64,000 nt of DNA. It comes from Methylobacterium brachiatum (lineage in GTDB: Bacteria; Pseudomonadota; Alphaproteobacteria; Rhizobiales; Beijerinckiaceae). Below the pieces are notes generated by a model, which was given only the letters and a program-made list of their open reading frames with translations, was not told the origin of the DNA and made no database searches. The DNA lies in contig NZ_JAJALK010000001.1 of the NCBI RefSeq assembly GCF_020523825.1, positions 496,001-560,000 on the forward strand, in the 5' to 3' direction. Of the stretch, positions 17,070 to 28,180 are shown one piece after another. Position 1 is the first letter of the stretch. Each line of letters opens with the position of its first letter. The position numbers were made by a program, and so were the translations under genes.

Positions 17070-19658
17070 ATGGAATCGACGCAGAAGCCCATGGATCGCG
17101 ACGCCGCCGAAGAGGCCGCGGAGCCCCGTCGGCCCGACGCGACCAATCCGCCGCAACGCCGCGCCCCCGTGAGGCGCGCACCGGCCAGGACGACGGCCGA
17201 CCAGGGCGCAACGGCCCCGGCCGCGCCGAGCGCCGCTCCGAGGACGGCATCCGCAAGGACGCCCGCTGCCAAGGCCCCATCCGCGAAGAGCGCCACGGGT
17301 TCGAACGCCGCCGCAAAGTCCGCGGGTGCCGGCAGCACGGCCGCCCCGGAGGCGGGCACGACCAGCGGAACCCCCAAGGGCGCGCCGCTTGATACCGCGC
17401 CGGCGTCCCGGGAGGCGGCCCCCGCGCCGGTCGATACCGCCGACGAGTGGCCCGCTGCCGCTGCCGCCGCGCCTGCGGAACCGGCCGCGAGCGCCGCCCG
17501 CGAGCCGGTGGTCGAAGCCGGGCGATCGCTGCGCCATTCGCCCGAGCGGTTCGTGAACCGCGAGCTGTCCTGGCTGCAGTTCAACCGCCGCGTGCTGGAG
17601 GAGGCCTCCAACCCGAACCATCCGCTGCTCGAGCGCCTGCGCTTCCTGTCGATCTCGGCGAACAACCTCGACGAGTTCTTCATGGTGCGGGTGGCCGGCC
17701 TGATCGACCAGGTCCGGGCCGGGCTGACTCTGCCGTCGCAGGACGGGCTCACGCCGTCCGAGCAGCTGAACCGCATCGGCATCGAGGTCTCGCGCCTCGC
17801 CGCCGATCAGCAGGCGCGCTGGCGCGAGTTGCGCTTGGAGTTGCAGGCCTCCGAGATCGAGATCGTCGAGCCCGCGGGCCTCACCTCCGAGCAGGCCGCC
17901 TGGCTGGAGGAGTATTTCCTCAACCACGTCTCGCCGGTGCTGACGCCGCTGGCGATCGACCCGGCGCACCCGTTCCCGTTCATCCCGAATCTCGGCACCA
18001 CCATCGCGCTGATGCTGGTGCGGCCGCGCGACGGCCGGCTGTTGCGCGCCCTGATCCGGGTGCCCGGCGTCATCGACCGGTTCGTCCGCCTGCCCACCAG
18101 CGAGAGCGAGACCGCCGCGCGCCTGATCTCGATCGAGCAGGTGATCGGCATGTTCACCGGGCGGCTGTTCCCGGGCTACCTGGTCAAGAGCAGCGGCGCG
18201 TTCCGGGTGGTGCGCGATTCGGATCTGGAGATCGAGGAGGAGGCCGAGGACCTCGTCCTGCATTTCGAGACCGCTCTGAAGCAGCGCCGCCGGGGCGTGG
18301 TGATCCGCCTGGAGGTCGAGGCCGGCATGTCGGAGGAGCTGCGCAGCTTCGTCGCCGACGAGCTGGAGATCTCCGCGGACGCGATCTTCCTGATCGAGGG
18401 CATGCTCGCCTTGAACGAGCTGTCCCAGATCGTCGGGATCGACCGGCCGGACCTGAAGTTCAAGCCGTACAACCCCCGCTTCCCCGAGCGCATCCGCGAG
18501 AGCGGCGGCGACGTGTTCGCGGCGATCCGGCAGAAGGATTTCATCGTCCACCACCCCTACGAATCGTTCGATTCGGTGGTGCAGTTCCTGGCCCAGGCGG
18601 CCCGGGATCCGAATGTGGTGGCGATCAAGCAGACGCTCTATCGCACCTCGTCGAACTCGCCGATCGTCGCCGCGCTGGCCGAAGCCGCCGAACTCGGCAA
18701 GTCGGTCACCGCGCTGGTCGAGCTGAAGGCGCGGTTCGACGAGGAGGCCAATATCCGCTGGGCGCGCAACCTGGAGAAGGCGGGCGCGCAGGTCGTGTTC
18801 GGCTTCGTCGAGCTGAAGACGCACGCCAAGCTGTCGCTGGTGGTCCGGCGCGAGGGCGACAAGCTCGTCACCTACTGCCACGTCGGCACCGGAAACTACC
18901 ACCCGATCACGGCCCGCATCTACACGGACCTGTCGTTCTTCACCGCGGACCCGGCGATCGCGCGCGACGTCTCGCGGATCTTCAACTTCATCACCGGCTA
19001 TGCCGAGCCGGCCGAGTTGGAGCGGATGGCGGTCTCGCCCCTGACCCTGAAGAACCGGTTGCTGGAAAACATCGAGGCGGAGGTCGCCCACGCCAAGGCG
19101 GGCCGTCCGGCCGCCATCTGGATCAAGTGCAACTCCCTGGTCGATGCGCAGATCATCGACGCGCTCTACGATGCGTCCTCCGCGGGGGTTCAGATCGACT
19201 GCGTCGTGCGCGGTATCTGCTGCCTGAGGCCGGGCATCCCCGGTCTTTCGGAGACGATCCGGGTCAAGTCGATCGTCGGGCGCTTCCTGGAGCACGGGCG
19301 GATCTACGCCTTCGGCAACGGCGTCGGGCTGCCGCACCCGAAGGCCACGATCTACATCTCGTCGGCCGACCTCATGAGCCGCAACCTCGACCGCCGGGTC
19401 GAGGCGCTGTTGCCGATCACGAATCCGACCGTGCATCAGCAGGTTCTCGACCAGATCATGCTGGCCAATCTCCTGGACAACCGCCAAAGCTGGCGGCTGC
19501 TCGCATCCGGCGGCTGCGAGCGGATCCAGCCCGCGGAGGGCGAGGAACCGTTCAACGCTCACAAGTACTTCATGACGAACCCGAGTCTTTCCGGACGCGG
19601 CAAAGCATCGAAGAAGTCGAGCCCCCGGGCTTTGAGCCGCCGGGCGCAGCGTGGCTAA
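17070..19658 (+). CDS. ppk1: Polyphosphate kinase 1 with a long low-complexity N-terminal tail
   Basis: An 862-residue PPK1, polymerising ATP gamma-phosphate into polyphosphate. The family core begins at about residue 155 ([20 protein letters not shown]). Catalytic histidines are His604 ([11 protein letters not shown]), the phosphorylated residue, and His742 ([10 protein letters not shown]). The first 150 residues are an Ala/Pro/Lys/Ser-rich tail unlike the compact E. coli enzyme. The ATG at 17070 has AGGA upstream; an in-frame ATG at 17031 is possible. ppx lies 200 bases downstream on the same strand, giving paired synthesis and breakdown. Confidence 0.95.
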   Translation: MESTQKPMDRDAAEEAAEPRRPDATNPPQRRAPVRRAPARTTADQGATAPAAPSAAPRTASARTPAAKAPSAKSATGSNAAAKSAGAGSTAAPEAGTTSGTPKGAPLDTAPASREAAPAPVDTADEWPAAAAAAPAEPAASAAREPVVEAGRSLRHSPERFVNRELSWLQFNRRVLEEASNPNHPLLERLRFLSISANNLDEFFMVRVAGLIDQVRAGLTLPSQDGLTPSEQLNRIGIEVSRLAADQQARWRELRLELQASEIEIVEPAGLTSEQAAWLEEYFLNHVSPVLTPLAIDPAHPFPFIPNLGTTIALMLVRPRDGRLLRALIRVPGVIDRFVRLPTSESETAARLISIEQVIGMFTGRLFPGYLVKSSGAFRVVRDSDLEIEEEAEDLVLHFETALKQRRRGVVIRLEVEAGMSEELRSFVADELEISADAIFLIEGMLALNELSQIVGIDRPDLKFKPYNPRFPERIRESGGDVFAAIRQKDFIVHHPYESFDSVVQFLAQAARDPNVVAIKQTLYRTSSNSPIVAALAEAAELGKSVTALVELKARFDEEANIRWARNLEKAGAQVVFGFVELKTHAKLSLVVRREGDKLVTYCHVGTGNYHPITARIYTDLSFFTADPAIARDVSRIFNFITGYAEPAELERMAVSPLTLKNRLLENIEAEVAHAKAGRPAAIWIKCNSLVDAQIIDALYDASSAGVQIDCVVRGICCLRPGIPGLSETIRVKSIVGRFLEHGRIYAFGNGVGLPHPKATIYISSADLMSRNLDRRVEALLPITNPTVHQQVLDQIMLANLLDNRQSWRLLASGGCERIQPAEGEEPFNAHKYFMTNPSLSGRGKASKKSSPRALSRRAQRG

Positions 19659-19859
19659 GTGCCCCGGCGCATGCGCAGACAATTCGACAGGTTTCGCAAG
19701 CGGGTTGTGCAGTTCTGCGTGCGAACTCTGCGCCCGGGCAGAAAGCCGGGCGGGCGTAACGTTGCCCTGCTGGTGCCATTGGGCTTAGAGCAGTCGGCGT
19801 CGCCAAGGACAGCGGCGCGGTCGAAGGCACTTCGTATCATCGACTTGGAGCCGAGTTCG

Positions 19860-21497
19860 GTGGCAACATCGCCGAACACAGCTCTGGATTGCACCCGTGG
19901 CCCGCCGGTCCGGCCGGCCGCGCTCCATCAAGGACTCGGACGTTTGGGCAGCCCTCGCGCCAACCTCACCCTCGCGCATTCTGCGGACAGGCCCTCGCGC
20001 GACCCGCAGCCGCCGGTGGCGATCATCGATATCGGCTCCAACTCGGTTCGGCTCGTGGCCTATGACGGCCTGAGCCGCGCGCCGACGCCGCTCTATAACG
20101 AGAAGGTGCTGTGCGGCCTGGGCCGCAACGTCCTGACCACCGGCCGGCTCAACGAGGATGCGGTCAACCGCGCGCTGACCGCCCTCGGGCGGTTCCGGGT
20201 GCTGTGCGAGACGATGCGGGTCGGCCGGGTGTTCGTGCTGGCGACCGCGGCCGCTCGCGATGCCGAGAACGGACCCGATTTCCTGCGCGCGGCCGAGGCG
20301 GCCTGCGGCCAGGAGATCCAGCTGCTGTCCGGCCGGCGTGAGGCGGAGCTCTCCGCGATGGGCGTGATCTCGGGCTTCCACGCACCGAACGGGGTCGTGG
20401 GCGACATGGGCGGCGGCTCCCTCGAACTGGTGGATGTGCGCGGCACCGTGGTCGGTCAGGGCGTGACCATGCCGCTCGGCGGCCTCGCCCTGCAGGATCT
20501 GTCCGGCGGGTCGATCAAGAAGGCCGCGAAGATCGTGCGCGAGCACATGCGCAAGGCCGAGCCGCAGCTCGAGACCCTGCGCGGACGCACCTTCTACGCG
20601 GTCGGGGGCACATGGCGGGCGCTCGCGCGCCTGCATCAGGCCGCCCGCGGCTATCCCGTTCACGTGATGCACGGCTACGCGGTGGAACCCACCGACGAGA
20701 TGAGCTTCCTGCAGATCGTCGAGGAGACCGACGTCGCGATGTTGCAGGATGTCGACGCGATCTCGGAGGCGCGTCGCCCGCTCCTGGCCTACGGCGCCGT
20801 CGTCCTCGAAGAGATCATCCGGGTCGGACGGCCCCGGGAGATCGCGATCTCGGCCTCGGGGGTCCGGGAGGGGCTGTTGTTCGAGCAGCTCGACCGCGAT
20901 TCCCGCCTGATCGATCCGCTGCTCGCCTCGGCCGCGGAATTCAACGCCTTGCGCGCCCGCTCGCCCCGCCACGGGGAAGAGCTGGTGGCCTGGACGGACC
21001 GGTTCGTGGCGACGCTGGACGGGCCCGAGACCGCGGACGAGCGGCGCCTGCGCCATGCGGGCTGCCTGCTCTCGGATGTCGGCTGGCGGGCCCATCCCGA
21101 TTATCGCGACGAGCAGAGCATCGCAGCGATCCAGAACGCCGCCTTCGTCGGGGTCGATCATCCCGGACGGGCCTATCTCGCCCTCTCGGTGTCGCTGCGG
21201 CACAGCGGGCTGGCGCCGGAAAAGGCCAACCCGATTCTCCGTTCCATCGCTGGCCCGCGCCTGTTCGAGCGGGCGCGCCTCCTCGGCGCGCTGCTGCGCG
21301 TCGCGTTCCCGATCTCCGCCGGCATGGACGGCGCGCTCACCCGGGCACCGCTCCTCATCGAGGAGGGCCGCGTCACGCTGCGGATACCCCAGGATTGGGC
21401 CGCCCTCGCCAGCGACCGCCTGCTGAACCGCGTCCGCGGTCTCGGCCGTGTGGTCGGATTGGACGGCAGGATCGAGATCGGCGGCACCGCCGGCTGA
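19860..21497 (+). CDS. ppx: Exopolyphosphatase / Ppx-GppA phosphatase
   Basis: About 545 residues. The conserved core starts VAIIDIGSNSVRLVAYDG (residue about 53), the phosphate-1 loop of the ASKHA fold. GDMGGGSLELVDV is the second phosphate loop, and REAELSAMGVISGF gives the glutamate region. The C-terminal HD-like helical domain runs from about residue 360. The GTG at 19860, with GGAG about 9 bases upstream, is preferred over the much longer open frame back to 19659, whose translation looks random. The 60-residue leader before the core is still long for the family, so the true start may be later. Confidence 0.9.
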   Translation: MATSPNTALDCTRGPPVRPAALHQGLGRLGSPRANLTLAHSADRPSRDPQPPVAIIDIGSNSVRLVAYDGLSRAPTPLYNEKVLCGLGRNVLTTGRLNEDAVNRALTALGRFRVLCETMRVGRVFVLATAAARDAENGPDFLRAAEAACGQEIQLLSGRREAELSAMGVISGFHAPNGVVGDMGGGSLELVDVRGTVVGQGVTMPLGGLALQDLSGGSIKKAAKIVREHMRKAEPQLETLRGRTFYAVGGTWRALARLHQAARGYPVHVMHGYAVEPTDEMSFLQIVEETDVAMLQDVDAISEARRPLLAYGAVVLEEIIRVGRPREIAISASGVREGLLFEQLDRDSRLIDPLLASAAEFNALRARSPRHGEELVAWTDRFVATLDGPETADERRLRHAGCLLSDVGWRAHPDYRDEQSIAAIQNAAFVGVDHPGRAYLALSVSLRHSGLAPEKANPILRSIAGPRLFERARLLGALLRVAFPISAGMDGALTRAPLLIEEGRVTLRIPQDWAALASDRLLNRVRGLGRVVGLDGRIEIGGTAG

Positions 21498-21932
21498 TCG
21501 TTTCGCGGCCGCGGACACCGCCTGGGCCGGCGGCCGGGACACATCGCTGCCCGTCCCGATCCCGATCTGTGATGTCGCGCGACTACGCCGGAGCGATCGG
21601 CTTTCCGCTTCCCGGCCGTAGGACCCGATGCACGCCTTCGACTGCTGCCATCCCGCTGACGTTGCGGATGGCGCTCCACGATTCTGGACCGGCGCGCTGT
21701 TGCGGCGGAACGTCCGCCGCCGGTGACCGGTAACTTGCGACGACTTCAAACCACATGAGCGCCCGTAGAAACAACTTAAGATTGAAAATATTTTCTTCGA
21801 GATCGATATTTTAACAGAAACGCCTCGAACAATATGAAAAACCAAAGATCATTATAGATCGGACTGAGGGTAGTTTCCTCATTGATTGAAGCTGCCATTT
21901 AGTATCGCGCAGACGTTGCTGTAGTCAGATGC
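21498..21932. promoter_or_regulatory. AT-rich leader of the chemoreceptor gene
   Basis: A 435-base gap. From about 21765 to 21930 it is markedly AT-richer than the rest of the window, with runs such as TTGAAAATATTTTC and GATATTTTAACAG. This is the most likely place for the promoter and regulator sites of the downstream receptor gene. No protein-coding signal is seen and no sigma-factor box is clear enough to name. Confidence 0.5.
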
Positions 21933-24092
21933 GTGGAAATCGAGACTAAGGTATCAAATCTTCGCGAGGCCCTGCGCGGCCACCGGAGTTTGACCATGCA
22001 CTGGCTCGGACGTGTCTCGATCAAAACGCTGCTCTGCCTGGTGATCGGTGCTTTGGCATTGATGTTACTGGGCTACACGACAACGGCACTCTTTCAAGCA
22101 CGGGAACAAGCCAGGCAGGCCGACCGGGCCGTCACCCTGGCCCAGGCGAGCCGGCGCCTGCTCAAGACGATCCTGCCGCTGCGTCTCGAGCGCGGCTCGA
22201 CCCTTGCGCTGAGCAGCGCGGAACCCGCCGGGCCGGAGACGCTGGCCTTGATCGCGACGAACCGGCAGGCCTCGGTCTCGAGCTTCGACCAGGCACAAAT
22301 CCTGTTGCGTCAACAGGACGTCCCGGCGGTCACCGCGACGTTGACGCGGCTGAACGCGACGTACGAGTTCCTGAACGCCTTGCGCCCCCGCATCGACGCG
22401 GCCCTGCGTCTTCCGAAGGCGCAGCGTGACGCGACGCTCCTGCCCGCGACGCTGTCCGCGTTCCAGGATCTGCTCGACGCGCTGACCGTCACGACGGACG
22501 CGGTCGATAGCGCCATCCCGCGTTCGGATACGATCCTGCAACGCTACCTCGCGCTGAAGCGTGCAGCCTGGGCGACGCGCGTCGCGATCGGCAACGTCGC
22601 CCTGCGAATCCAGGCCTCGCTGGCGGCGGGGACGTCGTGGACCCTCCCCGAGACCGTCGCCGCCGCCGAAGAGCGCGCCCGGTTGCAGACCGCCTGGGCC
22701 AGTACGAGCGAGGCGGCAACGGAAGTCTCGGAGACGGTCCGCGCCGCCTTCCGGAAGGCCAGCGTCGAGAATTTCGAGGGCGAGGCCGCCTCAAAGTCGA
22801 AGGCGGTGTTCGACGCGCTCAGCACCGGGACGACGCCAAGCGAGACGTTCGAGAAATTCCGGGAACGGAACACGAGCGCGCAACCGTCCATCGTCCATCT
22901 CGCCTATGCAGCGCTCGACGAGATGGTGGCCCGGGCCGAGAGCCTTGCGGACGAGGCGCGCGGCGTCCTGACCCGGAATGTGGCCGCGTTGGCGGCCGTC
23001 ATCGTGCTGGTCGGTCTCGGCCTGCTCGCCGTCTTCGGCGGTGTCCTGCGGCCGATCCGGACGATCTCGGCGACGATGCGAATCCTCGCCGAGGGCGATG
23101 CGAGCGTGGAAGTCCCGGCCGGCCTTTATCGGAACGAGTTCGGCCCCATGGCGGCGGCCGTGCAGGTTTTCAAGGACAACCTGATCCGCAACCGGCAGCT
23201 CGAAGCGGAAGCGACGCAGGCCCGCGTCGCGGCCGAGGCGCAGCGCAAGGCGGGGATGCACCAGATGGCCGAAGCCTTCGAGCGGGCGGTCGGCGGTATC
23301 ATCGCCCAGGTCTCGGCCGCGGCTGCCGAATTGCAATCCACGGCCCAAACCCTGACGGCGACCGCGACCCAGACCGCGGACCAGTCGAGCACGGTGGCGG
23401 CTGCGGCCGAACAGGCGGCGAACAACGTCAACACGGTGGCGGCCGCCTCGGAGGAACTCGGCTCGTCGGTTCAGGAGATCGGCCGCCAGGTCGATGGAGC
23501 CGCCAAGCTGGCCCAGGGCGCGGTCGCCGAGGCGGGGCAGACCGGTGCGATGGTGCAGGAGCTGACCAACGCCGTGTCGCGGATCGGTGACGTGGTCGGG
23601 CTGATCTCGTCGATCGCCGGCCAAACCAATCTGCTCGCGCTCAACGCGACCATCGAGGCGGCCAGGGCTGGCGAGGCCGGGCGCGGCTTCGCGGTGGTGG
23701 CGTCGGAGGTGAAGGCGCTGGCCGAACAGACCGCGAAGGCGACCCAAGAGATCGCGGCCCAGATCTCCCAGGTTCAGGCGTCCACGGGCCAGGCGGTCAC
23801 GGCGATCGGTTCGATCACGACGCGCATTCAGGAGATCAGCTCTGTGGCGACCACGATCGCCGCGGCGGTGGAGGAGCAGGGCGCCGCCACGCAAGAGATC
23901 GTCCGCAACGTCGGAGAGGCGGCGCAGGGGACCGGCTCGGTCACCCACAACATCACCGGCGTCGCCGAAGCCGCGGATCAGACTGGCAAGGCGACGAGCC
24001 AAGTGCTCGATGCCGCCACCGAACTATCCCAGCAATCCGAGCACCTCAGCGCCGAGGTCGCCCGTTTCCTCGACACCGTCCGGGCGGCCTGA
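21933..24092 (+). CDS. Methyl-accepting chemotaxis protein
   Basis: A 719-residue transmembrane chemoreceptor. TM1 is about residues 31-51 ([20 protein letters not shown]). A large periplasmic helical sensing region covers about 52-345. TM2 is about 349-370 ([20 protein letters not shown]). A HAMP domain follows ([20 protein letters not shown]), then a long coiled-coil cytoplasmic domain. The hairpin tip reads [20 protein letters not shown] then [20 protein letters not shown], the invariant CheA/CheW contact region. The GTG at 21933 starts this reading; an ATG at 21996 is an alternative. No C-terminal CheR/CheB pentapeptide is seen. The ligand is unknown. Confidence 0.93.
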   Translation: MEIETKVSNLREALRGHRSLTMHWLGRVSIKTLLCLVIGALALMLLGYTTTALFQAREQARQADRAVTLAQASRRLLKTILPLRLERGSTLALSSAEPAGPETLALIATNRQASVSSFDQAQILLRQQDVPAVTATLTRLNATYEFLNALRPRIDAALRLPKAQRDATLLPATLSAFQDLLDALTVTTDAVDSAIPRSDTILQRYLALKRAAWATRVAIGNVALRIQASLAAGTSWTLPETVAAAEERARLQTAWASTSEAATEVSETVRAAFRKASVENFEGEAASKSKAVFDALSTGTTPSETFEKFRERNTSAQPSIVHLAYAALDEMVARAESLADEARGVLTRNVAALAAVIVLVGLGLLAVFGGVLRPIRTISATMRILAEGDASVEVPAGLYRNEFGPMAAAVQVFKDNLIRNRQLEAEATQARVAAEAQRKAGMHQMAEAFERAVGGIIAQVSAAAAELQSTAQTLTATATQTADQSSTVAAAAEQAANNVNTVAAASEELGSSVQEIGRQVDGAAKLAQGAVAEAGQTGAMVQELTNAVSRIGDVVGLISSIAGQTNLLALNATIEAARAGEAGRGFAVVASEVKALAEQTAKATQEIAAQISQVQASTGQAVTAIGSITTRIQEISSVATTIAAAVEEQGAATQEIVRNVGEAAQGTGSVTHNITGVAEAADQTGKATSQVLDAATELSQQSEHLSAEVARFLDTVRAA

Positions 24093-24107
24093 GCCGACCA
24101 TGTTGAC

Positions 24108-24137
24108 CGATCCCGGCGGTACAGGCCGCCGGGATCG
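24108..24137. terminator. Hairpin between convergent genes
   Basis: CGATCCCGGCGG pairs perfectly with CCGCCGGGATCG across a six-base loop (TACAGG), a 12-bp stem. It lies between the stop of the chemoreceptor gene (24092) and the stop of the malic enzyme gene (24149), so it can serve both strands. No T-tract follows on either strand. Confidence 0.65.
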
Positions 24138-24148
24138 AGGCGATCACG

Positions 24149-26476
24149 TCACTCGGAGATCATACCGACGCCGCTTTCGCCGCTGGGCAGCGGCGCCGGC
24201 TCGGACTGCGCCTCGACCACGGCCGCGGCCGTGACGTTGACGATGCCCCGGGCGGTGACCGACGGCGTCAGGATGTGGGCGGGCTTGGCCGGGCCGATCA
24301 GCAGCGGCCCCACCGGAAGCGCGTCCGCCAGCACCTTGGCGAACTGGAACGCGATGTTGGCCGCATCGAGGTTCGGGAAGATCAGGACGTTGGCCGCCCC
24401 CTTGAGCCGCGAGCCGGGCAGCACCCGGTCGCGGACCAGCTCGGAGAGGGCCGAATCCGCCTGCATCTCACCATCGACCATCAGGTCGGGGTCGCGGGCC
24501 TGCAGCAGCGCCAGCGCCTCCCGCATCTTCATCGCCGAGGGCGAGTCCGACTGGCCGAAATCCGAGTGGCTGAGCAGGGCGATCTTCGGCGTCAGGCCGA
24601 AGCGGCTGACATGGCCGGCGCAGGCCTGGGCGACCTCGGCGATCTCTTCCGCCGTCGGATTCTGCCGGACATGGGTGTCGGCCAGGAAGTAGGCGCCCTC
24701 GCTGGTGACGATCAGGCTCATGGCGGCGCATTGGGCGATGCCCGGCGCCAGGCCGATCACGTCGCGGATGATCCGCAGCCGGGTCTCGAACCGGCCCTCC
24801 AGGCCGCAGATCAGCGCGTCGGCCTCGCCGCGCCGGACCGCGATGGCGCCGATCACGGTGTTGTTGGTGCGCACCAGGGTGCGGGCCGCATCCGGGGTGA
24901 TGCCGCGCCGGCCGGCGACATCCAGGTAGGTCTGGACATAGGCCCGGTAGCGGGGATCGTCCTCGGGATCGATCAGCTCGAAATCGCGGCCCTCCTGGAT
25001 CGACAGGCCGAAGCGCTTGAGCCGCGACTCCACCACCCGCGGGCGACCGACCAGGATCGGCAGCGCGACCTTGTCCTCGACGATGGCCTGGACGGCGCGC
25101 AGCACGCGCTCATCCTCGCCCTCGGCGTAGATCACGCGCTTCGGCTGGGCCTTCGCCTTGGAGAAGAGCGGCTTCATGATGAGGCCGGACCGGTGCACGA
25201 ACCGGTCCAGGCTCTCGACATAGGCGTTGAAATCCGCGAGCGGCCGGCCGGCCACGCCGGACTCCATCGCGGCCTTTGCCACCGCCGGGGCGATGCGCAC
25301 GATCAGGCGCGGGTCGAACGGGCTCGGGATCAGGGATTCGGGGCCGAACGGCCGAGCCTCGCCGCCATAGGCGCGGGCGACCACGTCGGAGGGGGTCTCG
25401 CGGGCGAGCGCCGCGATCGCCTTCACGGCGGCGCGCTTCATCTCCTCGTTGATGCTGGTCGCGCCGACATCGAGCGCCCCGCGGAAGATGTAGGGGAAGC
25501 ACAGGACGTTGTTGACCTGGTTCGGGAAGTCCGACCGGCCGGTGCAGATCATCGCGTCGGGACGCTTCTGCTGGGCCAGATCCGGCATAATCTCCGGATA
25601 GGGGTTGGCCAGCGCCATGATCAGCGGCTTCTCGGCCATTTTCTCCAGGAGCTCGGGTTTCAGGACGCCGCCGGCCGAGAGGCCGATGAACACGTCCGCG
25701 CCCGGGATCACGTCGGCGAGCGTGCGCGCATCGGTCTCCTGGGCGTAGACGTCCTTCCAGCGGTCCATCAGCTCGGGGCGGCCCTTGTAGACCACACCCT
25801 TGATGTCGGTGACGGTGATGTTCTCGCGGGTCGCGCCGAGGGAGACCAACAGGTTGAGGCAGGCGAGCGCCGCCGCGCCGGCGCCCGACGTGACGATGCG
25901 AACGTCGGAGAGAGTCTTGCCGGCAAGCTCCAGCGCATTGAGGACCGCAGCCGCGACGATGATCGCGGTCCCGTGCTGGTCGTCGTGGAAGACCGGGATG
26001 TTCATCCGCGCCCGGCACTGCTCCTCGACCTCGAAGCACTCCGGCGCCTTGATATCCTCGAGGTTGATGCCGCCGAAGGTCGGCTCGAGGGCGCAGACCA
26101 CGTCGACGAGCTTGGACACGTCCTTCTGGTCGACCTCGATATCGAAGACGTCGATCCCGGCGAATTTCTTGAATAGGACCGCCTTGCCCTCCATCACGGG
26201 CTTGGAGGCGAGCGGGCCGATATCGCCCAGGCCCAGCACCGCTGTGCCGTTGGTGAGCACCGCCACCAGGTTCTGGCGGATCGTCAGCTCGGCAGCCTGC
26301 TGCGGATCGTCGTGGATCGCCATGCAGGCGACGCCGACGCCGGGCGTGTAGGCCAGCGCCAGGTCCCGCTGGTTGCCGAGCGGCTTGGTCGCCTGGATCT
26401 CCAGCTTTCCGGGCTGCGGCAGGCGGTGGTAGACGAGCGCCCCGGCCTTGAGGTCCTCGGACATGTTATCGGCCAT
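24149..26476 (-). CDS. maeB: NADP-dependent malic enzyme with phosphotransacetylase-like domain
   Basis: A 775-residue fusion of the MaeB type. Residues about 1-430 form the malic enzyme: [16 protein letters not shown] (Tyr general acid), [20 protein letters not shown] (metal-binding Asp pair), and [20 protein letters not shown] (NADP Rossmann loop). From about residue 445 there is a phosphate acetyl/butyryl-transferase domain ([20 protein letters not shown]), usually catalytically silent and regulatory by acetyl-CoA. The enzyme turns malate into pyruvate. The start is the ATG giving [17 protein letters not shown]; the longer upstream reading looks like non-coding translation. Confidence 0.95.
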   Translation of the reverse strand: MADNMSEDLKAGALVYHRLPQPGKLEIQATKPLGNQRDLALAYTPGVGVACMAIHDDPQQAAELTIRQNLVAVLTNGTAVLGLGDIGPLASKPVMEGKAVLFKKFAGIDVFDIEVDQKDVSKLVDVVCALEPTFGGINLEDIKAPECFEVEEQCRARMNIPVFHDDQHGTAIIVAAAVLNALELAGKTLSDVRIVTSGAGAAALACLNLLVSLGATRENITVTDIKGVVYKGRPELMDRWKDVYAQETDARTLADVIPGADVFIGLSAGGVLKPELLEKMAEKPLIMALANPYPEIMPDLAQQKRPDAMICTGRSDFPNQVNNVLCFPYIFRGALDVGATSINEEMKRAAVKAIAALARETPSDVVARAYGGEARPFGPESLIPSPFDPRLIVRIAPAVAKAAMESGVAGRPLADFNAYVESLDRFVHRSGLIMKPLFSKAKAQPKRVIYAEGEDERVLRAVQAIVEDKVALPILVGRPRVVESRLKRFGLSIQEGRDFELIDPEDDPRYRAYVQTYLDVAGRRGITPDAARTLVRTNNTVIGAIAVRRGEADALICGLEGRFETRLRIIRDVIGLAPGIAQCAAMSLIVTSEGAYFLADTHVRQNPTAEEIAEVAQACAGHVSRFGLTPKIALLSHSDFGQSDSPSAMKMREALALLQARDPDLMVDGEMQADSALSELVRDRVLPGSRLKGAANVLIFPNLDAANIAFQFAKVLADALPVGPLLIGPAKPAHILTPSVTARGIVNVTAAAVVEAQSEPAPLPSGESGVGMISE

Positions 26477-26542
26477 CGCGCACCTTCCAGCTCGCCTGCT
26501 TTCCCGGAGACGACGCGGTCGCAAACCGCGCCGGATCCCATC

Positions 26543-27232
26543 GTGAGGGGTCTGTTGCACCGGCTGCGCAGGGGGCGCAACCCGCATAACGAGACCCGGA
26601 TCCACCTCGCCGCGCTGGCGAGGACCTTCGGTTTCTCCATAGGCTCTTATTCGTACGGGCGTCCAAAAGTGCGCTTCCCGGAGAGCGGGCGGCGCCTGAC
26701 GATCGGCCGCTATTGTTCCATCGCCGACAAGGTCGAGATCCTGCTCGGCGGCGACCACCGTCTCGACTGGGCCTCGACCTACCCGTTCGCGGCGATGCGC
26801 GGGCTGTTCCCGGATGCAGGCGCCCCGGAGGATTACCATGCGTCGCGCGGCGACGTGGTGATCGGGCACGATGTCTGGCTCGGCTCCGGCTGCATGATCC
26901 TGTCCGGCGTGACCGTCGGGCACGGCGCCGTGGTGGCGGCCCGGGCGGTGGTGACCCGGGACGTGCCGGCCTACGCGGTGGTCGCCGGCAACCCGGCCCG
27001 GGTGGTGCGCCGCCGCTTCGACGAGGCCACCGTGGCGGCGCTCGTGGAGACGGCCTGGTGGGACCTGCCGCACGATGCGGTGACGCGGCTCGTGCCGCTG
27101 CTGCAGAGCGGGCGGATCGCAGACCTGCTCGCAGCGTTGCGCGCCGGCGCGGATTCCCGTACCGGCGAGCCATCCTCCCCGCCGCATGCCCGCGGGGCCG
27201 CACACGAAACCGACCCGAGATCCGGACGATGA
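26543..27232 (+). CDS. Hexapeptide-repeat acetyltransferase (CatB/Vat-like)
   Basis: About 229 residues with a left-handed beta-helix: [20 protein letters not shown], then [20 protein letters not shown], then [20 protein letters not shown] and [16 protein letters not shown]. This is the xenobiotic/chloramphenicol-type acetyltransferase pattern, with the His of HRLDW near the loop as the likely catalytic base. The GTG at 26543 is the best start consistent with divergence from maeB (start at 26476). The C-terminal 30 residues are polar and unlike the family. The stop overlaps the next ATG. The true substrate (antibiotic, sugar or polysaccharide) cannot be told. Confidence 0.85.
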   Translation: MRGLLHRLRRGRNPHNETRIHLAALARTFGFSIGSYSYGRPKVRFPESGRRLTIGRYCSIADKVEILLGGDHRLDWASTYPFAAMRGLFPDAGAPEDYHASRGDVVIGHDVWLGSGCMILSGVTVGHGAVVAARAVVTRDVPAYAVVAGNPARVVRRRFDEATVAALVETAWWDLPHDAVTRLVPLLQSGRIADLLAALRAGADSRTGEPSSPPHARGAAHETDPRSGR

Positions 27233-27483
27233 CCGACACGCCTCCCGACCGCCTGGCCGCGAACCCGAACAGCCCGTTCTACGACGAGAAGATGCTGGAG
27301 CGCGGCGTTGGCGTGCGGTTCAAGGGCGTCGATAAGACCAACGTCGAGGAATATTGCGTCAGCGAGGGCTGGGTCCGTCTCTCGGCCGGCAAGACCCTCG
27401 ACCGGGCCGGCAACCCGATGACCGTGAAGCTGAAAGGCACCGTCGAGCCCTATTTCCGCGAGCCCGAGACCGGCGAGGCTTGA
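27229..27483 (+). CDS. DUF3297 family protein
   Basis: An 84-residue protein, [20 protein letters not shown] onwards, with [20 protein letters not shown] then [20 protein letters not shown]. This is the whole of DUF3297, a short cytoplasmic family of unknown function sometimes mislabelled as glutathione peroxidase. Its ATG overlaps the stop of the acetyltransferase gene (ATGA), so the two are translated together. Confidence 0.9.
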   Translation: MTDTPPDRLAANPNSPFYDEKMLERGVGVRFKGVDKTNVEEYCVSEGWVRLSAGKTLDRAGNPMTVKLKGTVEPYFREPETGEA

Positions 27484-27496
27484 GACGCCCTATGCC

Positions 27497-28180
27497 TCAC
27501 AACTCCAGGGGGAACGGGGTCGGCTCCCAGTAACGCTCTAATTCCGTACCCTGGACGTTGGCGGCCTCCCAGCCGTGCAGGATGCGCGCGAGAGCCGGCC
27601 GGTCGCCGGCGTGCAAGGGCTCGGCGACCGCATCGAGCTGCTCCCGCAACCAGCGCTGCCGCGGGACCGGATGACCCGGCAAGTTCCGATGCCAGAGATC
27701 CTGCTCCTGCCAGATCGTGCGGGCGGCATCGAGTTCACCCATCGCGATATGGACGAGCATCAGATCTTCGGGTGCTTCGTGCAGCGGACCGTATGTCTCG
27801 GGCGGGAGGGTCGCGTAGGATTCCACTGTCTCGTAGTATGACAGTTTTGGCATCGCCGTCGTCTCGATGGCTTCGATAAGGTCGGAGACCATCGTCGGAT
27901 CGGACCAATGCCAGAACCTATCCGCCGACGTATCTGGCCGACTCAGATTTTCGTAAATGGTCCCTAGCGCAAGATAGTGAAATATTCTGTAGACGAAGAG
28001 TGGTGTCACCGACCATCTTGGCCAACAGCAGTTCGCATCTGAGGATCGTTCTACGAAGATACCGCAAGCCAAATGATGGACGGGCGTTTTGCATAAAAAG
28101 CGCATGCTCGTCATTTTATAGTTCGGATGACGTTTGATCAGATCTCGATAGATCGGATTAACTTGACGCGCGTTTTTCAT
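27497..28180 (-). CDS. Probable immunity protein of the adjacent toxin-like gene
   Basis: A 227-residue protein of no recognised family. The N-terminal half holds FLCKTPVHHLACGIFVERSS and WSVTPLFVYRIFHYL. The middle has FWHWSDPTMVSDLIEAIETT, and the C-terminal part is acidic and helical (VHIAMGELDAARTIWQEQDL). That mix is seen in many immunity proteins. Its ATG overlaps the toxin gene's TGA (ATGA), so it depends on translation of that gene. The first half (about 27840-28180) is visibly AT-richer than the rest of the window, a sign of acquisition by transfer. The immunity role is inferred only from position, coupling and composition. Confidence 0.6.
   Translation of the reverse strand: MKNARQVNPIYRDLIKRHPNYKMTSMRFLCKTPVHHLACGIFVERSSDANCCWPRWSVTPLFVYRIFHYLALGTIYENLSRPDTSADRFWHWSDPTMVSDLIEAIETTAMPKLSYYETVESYATLPPETYGPLHEAPEDLMLVHIAMGELDAARTIWQEQDLWHRNLPGHPVPRQRWLREQLDAVAEPLHAGDRPALARILHGWEAANVQGTELERYWEPTPFPLEL

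Noticed and set aside
17034-19682. Very long minus-strand open frame opposite ppk1
   Set aside because: It is the high-GC mirror of the ppk1 coding frame, with an Arg/Asp/Gly/His-rich composition and no family features.
19785-21845. Long minus-strand open frame opposite ppx
   Set aside because: Mirror frame of a clear Ppx gene; Arg-rich and without motifs.
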